Source of the DNA: Arenicola marina
Lineage: Eukaryota > Annelida > Polychaeta > Arenicolidae
Direction of reading: 5' to 3'
Length of the DNA stretch: 64,000 nt
NCBI GenBank assembly: GCA_964019135.1
Contig: OZ025249.1
Coordinates: 30,269,759-30,333,758, forward strand
In this document: in pieces, positions 22,101-32,819 of the stretch
Numbering within the stretch: the first letter of the stretch is position 1
Layout: the number at the start of each line of letters is the position of its first letter
Notes under the pieces: model-generated
The model's database searches: none
What the model saw: only the letters and a program-made list of their open reading frames with translations
Told to the model about the DNA's origin: nothing
Translations under genes and position numbers: made by a program

Positions 22101-25100
22101 CTGAACGTTCCTCTGATAACTACTTACCTGTGTTATTAAGGCCGTCTAACCATCACATAGGTGAACGATCCTCTGATGACTACTTACCTGTGTTATTAAG
22201 GCCGTCTAACCCTCACACAGCTGGACGATTCTCTGATGACTACTTACCTGTTATTAAGGCCGTCTAACCATCAAACAGCTGAACGATCCTCTGATGACTA
22301 CTTACCTGTGTTATTAAGGCCGTCTAACCATCATACAGCTGAACGATCCTCTGATGACTACTTACCTGTGTTATTAAGGCCGTCTTCCCATCACACAGCT
22401 GAACGATCCTCTGATGACTACTTACCTGTGTTATTAAGACCGTCTAACCATCACAGCTGAACGATCCTCTGATAACTACTTACCTGTGTTATTAAGGCCG
22501 TCTAACCATCACATAGGTGAACGACCCTCTGATGACTACTTACCTGTGTTATTAAGGCCGTCTAAGGAAATCAAACAGCTGAACGATCCTCTGATGACTA
22601 CTAACCTGTGTTATTAAGGTCGTCTAACCATCACACAGCTGAACGATCCTCTGATGACTACTTATCTGTGTTATTAAGGCCGTCTTTCTAACCACACAGC
22701 TGAACGATCCTCTGATGACTACTTACCTGTGTTATTAAGGCCGTCTAACCATCACACAGCTGAACGATCCTCTGATGACTACTTACCTGTGTTTTTAAGG
22801 CCGTCTTTCTAACCACACAGCTGAACGATTCTCGGATGACTACTTTTACCTGTGTTTTTAAGGTCGTCTAACCATCACATAGGTGAAGGATCCTCTGATG
22901 ACTACTTACCTGTGTTATGAAGGCCGTTTAACCATCACACAGTTGAACGATTCTCTGATGACTACTTACCTGTGTTATTAAGGCCGTCTAACCATTCCAC
23001 AGCTGAACGAGCCTCTGATGACTACTTACCTGTGTTATTAAGGCCGTCTAACCATCACAGCTGAACGTTCCTCTGATAACTACTTACGTGTGTTATTAAG
23101 GCCGTCTAACCATCACACATCTGAACGATCCTCTGATGACTACTAACCTGTGTTATTAAGGCCGTCTTCCTATCACACAGCTGAACGATCCTCTGATGAC
23201 TACTTACCTGTGTTATTAAGGCCGTCTTCCCATCACACAGCTGAACGATCCTCTGATGACTACTTACCTGTGTTATTAAGGCCGTCTAACCATCACACAG
23301 CTGAACGATCCTCTGATGACTACTTACCTGTGTTATTAAGGCCGTCTAACCATCACACAGCTGAACGATCCTCTGATGACTACTTACCTGTGTTATTAAG
23401 GCCGTCTAACCATCACAGCTGAACGATCCTCTGATGACTACTTACCTGTGTTATTAAGGCGGTCTAACCATCACAGCTGAACGTTCCTCTGATGACTACT
23501 TACCTGTGTTATTAAGGCCGTCTAACCATCACACAGCTGGACGATTCTCTGATGACTACTTACCTGTTATTAAGGCCGTCTAACCATCAAACAGCTGAAC
23601 GATCCTCTGATGACTACTTACCTGTGTTATTAAGGCCGTCTAACCATCACACAGCTGAACGATCCTCTGATGACTACTTACCTGTGTTATTAAGGTCGTC
23701 TAACCATCACACAGCTGAACGATCCTCTGATGACTACTTACCTGTGTTATTAAGGCCGTCTTTCTAACCACACAGCTGAACGATTCTCTGATGACTACTT
23801 GCCTGTGTTTTTAAGGTCGTCTAACCATCACATAGGTGAAGGATCCTCTGATGACTACTTACCTGTGTTATGAAGGCCGTTTAACCATCACACAGTTGAA
23901 CGATTCTCCGATGACTACTTACCTGTGTTATTAAGGCCGTCTAACCATCACACAGCTGAACGAGCCTCTGATGACTACTTACCTGTGTTGTTAAGGCCGT
24001 CTAACCATCACACAGCTGAACAATCCTCTGATGACTACTTACCTGTGTTATTAAGGCCGTCTAACCATCATACCGCTGAACGATCCTGATGAGTACTTAC
24101 CTGTGTTATTAAGGCCGTCTAACCATCATACAGCTGAACGATCCTGATGATTACCTACCTGTGTTATTAAGGCCGTCTAACCATTACACAGCTGAACGAT
24201 CCTCCGATGACTACTTACCTGTGTTTTTAAGGCCGTCTAACCATCATACAGCTGAACGATCCTGATGATTACCTACCTGTGTTATTAAGGCCGTCTAACC
24301 ATCACACAGCTGAACGATCCTCTGATGACTACTTACCTGTGTTATTAAGGCCGTGTAACCCTTACACAGCTGAACGATCCTCTGATGACTACTTATCTGT
24401 GTTATTAAGGCCGTCTAACCATCATACCGCTGAACGATCCTGATGAGTACTTACCTGTGTTATTAAGGCCGTCTAACCATCATACAGCTGAACGATCCTC
24501 TGATGACTACTTACCTGTGTTATTAAGGCCGTCTAACCATCATACCGCTGAACGATCCTGATGAGTACTTACCTGTGTTATTAAGGCCGTCTAACCATCA
24601 TACAGCTGAACGATCCTGATGATTACCTACCTGTGTTATTAAGGCCGTCTAACCATTACACAGCTGAACGATCCTCTGGTGACTACTTACCTGTGTTATT
24701 AAGGCCGTCTAACCATCACACAGCTGAACGATCCTCTGATGACTACTTACCTGTGTTATTAGAGCCGTCTAACCATCACACAGCTGAACGATCCTCTGAT
24801 GACTACTTACCTGTGTTATTAAGGCCGTCTAACCATCACACAGCTGAACGATCCTCTGATGACTACTTACCTGTGTTATTAAGGCCGTCTTTCTAACCAC
24901 ACAGCTGAACGATCCTCTGATGACTACTTACCTGTGTTATTTGGGCCGTCTTCCCATCACACAGCTGAACGATCCTCTGGTGACTACTTACCTGTGTTAT
25001 TAAGGCCGTCTAACCATCACACAGCTGAACGATCCTCTGATGACTACTTACCTGTGTTATTAAGGCCGTCTTTCTAACCACACAGCTGAACGATCCTCTG

Positions 25101-27971
25101 ATGACTACTTACCTGTGTTATTAAGGCCGTCTTCCTCATCACACAGCTGAACGATCCTCCGATGACTACTTACCTGTGTTTTTAAGGCCGTCTTTCTCAT
25201 CACACAGCTGAACGATCCTCCGATGACTACTTACCTGTGTTTTTAAGGCCGTCTAACCATCACACAGCTGAACGATCCTCCGATGACTACTTACCTGTGT
25301 TTTTAAGGCCGTCTAACCATCACACAGCTGAACGATCCTCTGATGACTACTTACCTGTGTTATTAAGGCCGTCTAACCATCACACAGCTAAACGATCCTC
25401 TGATGACTACTTAGCTGTGTTATTAAGGCCGTTTTCCTATCACACAGCTGAACGATCCTCTGATGATTACTTACCTGTGTTATTAAGGCCGTCTAAACAA
25501 CACACAGCTGAACGATCCTCTGATGACTAGTTACCTGTGTTATTAAGGCCGTCTTCCCATCACACAGCTGAACGATCCTCTGATGACTACTTACCTGTGT
25601 TATTAAGGCCGTCTAACCATCACACAACTGAACGATCCTCTGATGACTACTTACCTGTGTTTTTAAGGCCGTCTAACCATCACACAGCTGAACGATCCTC
25701 TGATGACTACTTACATGTTTTATTAAGGCCGTCTAACCATCATACAGCTGAACGAGCCTCTGACGACTACTTACCTGTGTTGTTAAGGCCGTCTAACCAT
25801 TCCACAGCTGAACGAGCCTCTGATGACTAATTACATGTTTTATTAAGGCCGTCTTCCTCATCACACAGCTGAACGATCCTCCGATGACTAATTACATGTT
25901 TTATTAAGGCCGTCTTCCTCATCACACAGCTGAACGATCCTCCGATGACTACTTACCTGTGTTTTTAAGGCCGTCTAACCATCACACAACTGAACGATCC
26001 TCTGATGACTACTTACCTGTGTTTTTAAGGCCGTCTAACCATCACACAGCTGAACGATTCTCCGATGACTACTTACCTGTGTTATTAAGGCCCTCTAACC
26101 ATCACACAGCTGAACGATCCTCTGATGACTACTTACCTGTGTTATTAAGGCCGTCTAACCATCACACAGCTGAACGATCCTCTGATGACTACTTACCTGT
26201 GTTATTAAGGCCGTCTTCCCATCACACAGCTGAACGATCCTCTGATGACTACTTACCTGTGTTATTAAGGCCGTCTAACCATCACACAGCTGAACGATCC
26301 TCTGATGACTACTTACCTGTGTTATTAAGGCCGTTTTCCTATCACACAGCTGAACGATCCTCTGATGATTACTTACCTGTGTTATTAAGGCCGTCTAAAC
26401 AACACACAGCTGAACGATCCTCTGATGACTAGTTACCTGTGTTATTAAGGCCGTCTTCCCATCACACAGCTGAACGATCCTCTGATGACTACTTACCTGT
26501 GTTATTAAGGCCGTCTAACCATCACACAACTGAACGATCCTCTGATGACTACTTACCTGTGTTTTTAAGGCCGTCTAACCATCACACAGCTGAACGATCC
26601 TCTGATGACTACTTACATGTTTTATTAAGGCCGTCTAACCATCATACAGCTGAACGAGCCTCTGATGACTACTTACCTGTGTTGTTAAGGCCGTCTAACC
26701 ATTCCACAGCTGAACGAGCCTCTGATGACTAATTACATGTTTTATTAAGGCCGTCTTCCTCATCACACAGCTGAACGATCCTCCGATGACTAATTACATG
26801 TTTTATTAGAGCCGTCTTCCTCATCACACAGCTGAACGATCCTCCGATGACTACTTACCTGTGTTTTTAAGGCCGTCTAACCATCACACAACTGAACGAT
26901 CCTCTGATGCCTACTTACCTGTGTTTTTAAGGCCGTCTAACCATCACACAGCTGAACGATCCTCTGATGACTACTTACCTGTGTTATTAGGGCCGTCTAA
27001 CCATCACACAGCTGAACGATCCTCTGATGACTACTTACCTGTGTTATTAAGGCCGTCTTCCCATCACACAGCTGAACGATCCTCTGATGATTACTTACCT
27101 GTGTTATCAAGGCCGTCTAACCATCACACAGCTGAACGATCCTCTGATGACTAATTACATGTTTTATTAAGGCCGTCTTCCTCATCACACAGCTGAACGA
27201 TCCTCCGATGACTACTTACCTGTGTTTTTAAGGCCGTCTAACCATCACACAACTAAACGATCCTCTGATGACTACTTACCTGTGTTTTTAAGGCCGTCTA
27301 ACCATCACACAGCTGAACGATCCTCTGATGACTACTTACCTGTGTTATTAAGGCCGTCTAACCATCACAGCTGAACGATCCTCTGATGACTACTCATCTG
27401 TGTTATTAAGGCCGTCTAACCATCACACAGCTGAACGATCCTCTGATGACTACTTACCTGTGTTATTAAGGCCGTCTAACCATCACACAGCTGAACGATC
27501 CTCTGATGACTACTTACCTGTGTTATTAAGGCCGTCTTCCCATCATATAGCTGAACGATTCTCTGATGACTACTTACCTGTGTTATTAGGGCCGTCTAAC
27601 CATCACACAGCTGAAGGATCCTCTGATGACTACTTATCTGTGTTATTAAGGCCGTCTTTCTAACTACACAGCTGAACGATTCTCTGATGACTACTTACCT
27701 GTGTTATTAGGGCCGTCTTCCTCATCAAAGCTGCTGCTGTCTGACTCTTCGGGAGACTGACTTTGCTCAATGGACCCATCTTCGCGTTTGTTTTTCAGGT
27801 TTTCCGCCTTGTTTTGCGGGACTGCCACAGGCGTCGTAATTGTCAGGCGATCTTGGAGGCTTTTGTCACAGAGAATTCGAGGTGTACTATCCTCTGGTGG
27901 TTCACTTCTGCACTCATCATCGCCATCACTTTCTGAATGGTAGACATGTCTCAGCACCTTCTTGGCAAAAA
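18868..27971 (-). CDS. ERICH1: ERICH1-like (glutamate-rich protein 1) gene, two exons seen, 5'-partial
   Basis: Two minus-strand exons join in phase: 27699-27971 (acceptor after caattacag; donor ACAG/GTAAGT) and 18868-19121 (acceptor after ctatactag; stop TGA at 18868-18870). The protein starts FAKKVLRHVYHSESDGDDE, is acidic and Ser-rich (SDSSSFDEEDG), then basic (RRRRRGRKRKHG), then LTKNQKRKLKKKRRKEKE, and ends near QTFTYDPSTDN. From memory, vertebrate ERICH1 has the same order: an N-terminal FxxKVLxxL motif, a basic RRRxRKHKSKKK block, KNKKRKLKKK, and an aromatic-rich motif followed by acidic residues. Function is poorly known and the basic blocks suggest a nuclear/nucleolar location. The initiating exon was not found, and the C-terminal helical part of vertebrate ERICH1 is absent. 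The intron between the two exons is almost entirely tandem repeat. Confidence 0.6.
19389..27735 (-). repeat. 60-bp exon-edge minisatellite, about 138 copies (8.3 kb)
   Basis: Minus-strand unit: cagctgtgtgatggttag, acggccttaataacacag, gtaagtagtcatcagaggatcgtt (about 60 bp). Its first part copies the 3' end of the ERICH1-like exon. Some units keep the exon's exact gatgaggaagacggcc (plus-strand cttcctcatc variants at about 19884, 25131 and 25851). Its second part copies the intron start, so most units contain an intact ACAG/GTAAGT donor. Long internal duplications are visible: 1844 bp (21306 against 23150) and 902 bp (25537 against 26439). The plus strand reads as open LLRPSNHHTAERSSDDYLPV repeats only because 60 is a multiple of 3. 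Confidence 0.96.
27699..27971 (-). CDS. ERICH1: ERICH1-like upstream exon
   Basis: The exon carries 2 nt, 90 codons and 1 nt. It is open throughout and encodes an acidic, Ser-rich segment with FAKKVLRHVYHS at its start. It ends ...EEDGPNNT with donor ACAG/GTAAGT. Its last 37 nt or so (cagctttgatgaggaag, then acggccctaataacacag) are the template for the 60-bp array that follows in the intron. Confidence 0.75.
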
Positions 27972-29608
27972 CTGTAATTGATAAGAGACCCTATTATTGA
28001 TAACCATGGACATTTTATTGTCAACCGATCCAGACCGACAGAAGGAACTCTGATATGGAGCATTCTGGGTCTCAACTACAAGTACTTAGTGAGGCAACGA
28101 GCGTTGTCTTTGCTTGATGGCTTTCTTTCTGCCAACATGATTACAATTGCACAAAGATTTCAAGACGCCTTGGCAATCGCCGTATAAAGATAAGCAGATG
28201 TTACTTATGGTCAATAATATCGTTAGTTGTAAATAGAAAGGCCGACATAAGACGAAAATCTTTATATTATTAAGTCGTTCTTCCATTTTAGAGTGAACTA
28301 TTGTTTCTAGTACCGGTAGCTCACGTAAGACTCATAATTCATTTCGTGGACTGTAACATGGCAGATAGACTAGAATACAAGACTGTTTGTCATGACATAT
28401 GCCCAAAGCATGCCTATTCCTCATATATTCAATCCAAAGTCAAAATCAGTCAATCCAAAGGAATATATGTGGAAAAGGATGCATGGCCTGGTCAGTAAGA
28501 GGTCTTGTGTCCACACAGTGAAAGAACAATTTCTTTAACAGTTGATTTATCAACTGAAGTCTTGATTTCAATAATACTTTTGATAATACTTTCCCAAATA
28601 TACAAAATAAACAAGACAAAATAAACATAAAGGACACCAAGCCTCACCCATTGACATTACTGGTTCCCTAACCATCACAACAGTGGCTATCCCAAACATA
28701 ATATATCCCTCCTCCTCAATCCACCTTTGAGATTATTATAGAGAAAATATGAGTGCAGATGTTTCGTACTGTAGACTGGAGAGTGTATGTACCGGTACTC
28801 TACAGTACACTTAAAACTGAAGTCTTGCTTGCAGGCATCTGGGTAAAACACCATTTATATATATCTTTTACATACAGTACATACTATTAGATCATAGTTT
28901 TATAGCTTTTTCTAATATTTAATATGCCACTCTTTCTTTCCTAGTATGTTTTACACATGGAGAACAAATGCGCTAATGTTGACTGGTTTTCTGTGACAAT
29001 TTTAAAATAGGCAAATGGTCTGAAAATTGCCAGAATTTATTCGAGAAGCTGGAATAATGTTTAAAATATCTTCCGTTTAGATTTGCCTCCACAGCATTAT
29101 ATTCAGTATTTCGGTGAAGAAGTTAGACCAGACGCTTTTCTTTTTTTCTACAAATGTACCATGATCAGAGGGTGGCAAGAAGGGCCAGGTTTGGTTTTCA
29201 GATCTTGAAGAACACATTTCTGTCTTTCCCGTTCCCAAAGAAGGATGAATTCCTGGTTCACAAAGAATTGAGTGACAAAATATATAAGAGGGGGGTCCTG
29301 GCCCTGTGGACCCCACACCATGAGACAAAAAGCCTGAAAATAGGCCTATTTACACCAAACTATTCTTTCCTAGTAAGCAAATAAATCAGGGATAGTAAAT
29401 CACAGAGGTTGTTACATTGATGATTATATATAAATTTCCCTGATTTATATCAGTTTATATAATGAAATAAAATCTTAATCATGATAGTGGTCTAATGTCC
29501 CTTTCTCCTTTCAGGATTAGTCACTTTCTTCATTCCCAGTTCAAAGTGAACAAAAGAGCCCATTTCTGAAGAACAGAAATTACGCACACCCATGAGTGTG
29601 GACATATA

Positions 29609-29760
29609 GCACAGGAGCCTCAATCGTGGGTGGGTGGGGCAGGAGTGGGGGGAGGGGGCCAGCTATACCCATATCTCTTATTATGACATATGGGTGTAGT
29701 CTGCCTCCTCCCCCTACACCTCCTTCCCACCCTACACACCCACAATTAAGGCTCCTGTGC
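29609..29760. mobile_element. Foldback MITE-like element with ATATA target duplication
   Basis: The ends gcacaggagcctcaatcgtg and its imperfect reverse complement (cacaattaaggctcctgtgc) form a near full-length hairpin of 152 bp. The element is flanked by ATATA on both sides (29604-29608 and 29761-29765). No ORF is present. It is a non-autonomous DNA transposon by structure; the superfamily is unknown. Confidence 0.72.
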
Positions 29761-29916
29761 ATATAACCACTGGCCCTAACTGGTTCAGGCAACATAATTA
29801 TATATAAATATATCAATGTATTTATTGTTAGATACTTGACCAGTATGTGGCAGTGATGTAGGACAAAATTTGGCTTTTAGGGAAGCATCATGGCTAATAC
29901 AGCTTCAATATATCCA

Positions 29917-30000
29917 GTTGGCCTAGCTCACACATGTAACTGGCACACTACAGTCTACACTACAGATCAGTAACTGGTGGGTTTGATTCCCAAGGCCAGC
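29917..30000 (+). repeat. tRNA-like SINE head
   Basis: Contains ttggcctagctcacacatg (A-box-like) and gtgggtttgattcccaagg (B-box-like) at tRNA-like spacing. The sequence family differs from the abundant SINE at the right end. Confidence 0.45.
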
Positions 30001-30019
30001 CTGCATAGCCATTAGGGCC

Positions 30020-30225
30020 ATAGAGGGGCTTTTTCGACACGGCGACACAGCCATTTTTTTTGTAAATCGACAACGCAACATTGGGGTTGTCTTAGAATCG
30101 ACATGCAACATAAGACTTAGCGACACGGAACTTTACTTAAAATCGATACGCGACATTGACCTTTTCTTAAAAAATCGACATACGACATGAACCTTTTCGT
30201 AAAATCGACAGGCGACATGGCTACC
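30020..30225. repeat. Degenerate repeat of a cgacacgcgacat motif
   Basis: About five imperfect copies combining aaaatcgacaygcgacat and gaccttttcttaa, spaced about 35-40 bp apart. Confidence 0.55.
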
Positions 30226-30625
30226 CCCCCTCAGGGGCCATAGCCATTGGCACCCAAGCTGGGGCATGCTACTCATCATCTGTGAGTTCCTTGTTGGCCC
30301 ATCCAGCTAAAACACCAATATCAATACTGAGGGGATAGGGGTGGGGGGGACCAAAATGATGATGGGGGGTTTTATAACATATACATGTATGTATCAGTGT
30401 ATAGCATACACAGGTAACAAAACTTGATCACCCAAACCACCTTGGAAGGGTCTTAACCACAGGCGCCGCAAATCAGCGGGTGGGGGACCCCTATAAACAC
30501 TCTTGTTTATAGGGGTACCCCACGGTACCTAGCCCACACCCCCACCCCCGCTGAAATATGGTGCATGTGGCCTGTAGTGGACAATACTGTAGATTGCTCA
30601 ATCAGCTGACTATAATGTGCAATAA

Positions 30626-30791
30626 CAGGCACAGTAAATCGACTGATATATGGGGGGGTGGGGGGAGGGTCCGTCCCGCCTTCTAATTAGTAGGCGATGC
30701 GGATGATCTCTCCCCCACCCCTTACGACAGGCCACTTCATCACTCACACTCACAGGCCCCCCCCCCCGTGTCAGTCGATTTACTGTGCCTG
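30626..30791. mobile_element. Foldback element with perfect 20+ bp terminal inverted repeats
   Basis: The left end 30626-30646 (caggcacagtaaatcgactg, then a) is exactly reverse-complementary to 30771-30791. The 166-bp element has G-rich and C-rich inner arms. No clear target duplication is visible. Probably a MITE. Confidence 0.7.
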
Positions 30792-32819
30792 CATGTGTGT
30801 CCATAGTCCGGATTACACAGGGCAGGATCATTCATTTACAACACGGAAAAAATGACTAATCAATAATAAGGCTTATTCTGGCAGACAAAAAGTTGCGTGC
30901 AGTCGAAGTACCGAGAGCTCTTGATTGTTGTACATCGTCTGTTGGACCACAGGCGCCTGGACCGCGATTAGCCATCGCCGTTTGGCATTTAGCAGGGAGC
31001 CTACTTCTCTAACGTACGCATATGACAAAGTGTAAGTCTCCGTTAAGAGGAAATTAGATTTGTTTGGTTGGTAAAAAAAGGGCCTTTTATATGCCTTAAC
31101 CTCTTCATGACGAGAGACTCGCATGGGATCTTTAATTATCTCGCATAAACACGTCTAGGCACGTGCCCTCCTTTCAGACACTAAGGTATATTTGTGCCCC
31201 CCCCCCCCCCATTTCAAATTCTGTGCCCCCTGGCCTCTCCTTATACATTACACTGCAATCAAGCTTCGTAGTATTGTTTTTAGCTTACCAACGATTATAA
31301 GGGGTGTAAATAGTACGTAGCTTGCACTACGGTCACCTCACGTCTCTTTTACTATGGCATGCATTTTTTTCATGTTTTGTGTGGAACAATTTATTGTGCT
31401 CACCCGTCTCTTCAAGAATTTCTGCACGCGCCCCAGAGAAGGGCTACCTACGAGGCCATGAATGAAATGTGTACCGCCAAGCATATATGAAGATTGGCCA
31501 ACACGTCCTGCAAATTTCCAAATGTTACAAGTATTGGCTTGAACATGCGCAGCCTAAAGTTGAGAGCGGGTGGGGCCCCCCATCCGCTCTCAAAAGACTT
31601 GCAAGTAAAAGGGTTCAAAATACGCCAAAGAAAATTATTGACAGCGGCACAAAAATTAGATAAAACAAATTTTTTTTCTTTATGCCATTGAAGATGTCAT
31701 GTGATAGAGGGAGGCGGGGATCTCGAATCGCGAAGAATTAGGCAGAGTAATATAAATATAGTTCAAGACTGGGCACGAAAAAAATATCGCGAATATCGAG
31801 GAATTCACACGCTGCTACAACGGATCGCGGTAAATAGCGAAATGATCTTCGCGTTCAACCATAAATTGCACGAATAAAGATCGCCAAAAACTGCCAATCG
31901 GAAAAGGTCCCCCCTCTTGAGATACCGATGGTCACATGCTTTATTATTTGTTACGGTCACAACTCCCCCCCCCCCCCCCCCGCCCCTTTTCCGTTTTGCC
32001 ACCCTCTGTGGTGACGAGAGCCACCGTCAACTCACCGACCACTTGTCCACACTGAACAACGCGATATGTATCTGTATATCAACACCGGACTACAGCTAGA
32101 CTATCGCGGATTTCGATACATAAACTTATATATGGCTTACTTAAGTGCCTGTGTTGACGTCATTCCCGTCATCGCTGGCACTTAATTAACGAGTTTGCGT
32201 CACCCGTAGTGTGAGATGACGTAAAAAGAATTTGATCTTAACAGTTGACTTGACTGTGACTTTGACCTGTGACCTACAGACCCCGTTAACGAACGCCCCA
32301 TGCAGACCCGCTCGGTTTATTCTTTTACCCCGCAAATCCCGCTCTATTTACACACATTTTCAGAGTACCCCAGCCCCCCGGTCGCAAATTTTAAAATCTG
32401 ACCTTTTTCATCGGAAATGTCCACTCCATAGCGGCATCTTCTTCGTCACAAATATACACTGTCTCATGCATCACAGGACACCCAGGTAACCCCCCACCAG
32501 ATTTGTATAATAGTGCCCCCGGCCCCATGCACTCCCGGGGTTGACGCTAATCGGGGCGTAAGAGCTAGCGGCAAAGTCCGGTGGGCTGACACAAAAAAAC
32601 ACATCTTACGTGAGGTACCGTCACGTGCAAGACCGTCACCCGCCGAGAAGGGTCAAATGTCATTGTTGTTGATCGCTATCACGTTCTTGGGACATATCTG
32701 CGTAGCTGGTAGACAATTAAGACGTGTGGCGGAGCGAGCCACGCTCTCTGGCTGTTAAATTCCTCTCCATCTTTTACACCCAACACCTTATCAACCCCGA
32801 GTTTGTATCGGTGTCAAAG

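Larger units (their letters stand above)
27972..32819. other. Intergenic region between divergent ERICH1-like and nrf-6-like genes
   Basis: The two genes point away from each other here, so promoters of both should lie in this stretch. The first ERICH1-like exon also should, but I could not find it. Visible items are a SINE head at 29917-30000, foldback elements at 29609-29760 and 30626-30791, a small hairpin at 30487-30519, a degenerate aaaatcgacacgcgacat repeat at 30020-30220, and poly-C runs at 31198 and 31966. No coding exon is supported. Confidence 0.55.

Noticed and set aside
19450..27663. A dozen plus-strand ORFs of LLRPSNHHTAERSSDDYLPV repeats
   Set aside because: They exist only because the 60-bp minisatellite unit is a multiple of three and open in one frame. 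Indels of 2-6 bp between units break them repeatedly, and the array is intronic to a gene on the other strand.
19389..27698. CRISPR-like look of regularly spaced identical segments
   Set aside because: The repeats are contiguous with no unique spacers, in an intron-bearing animal genome.
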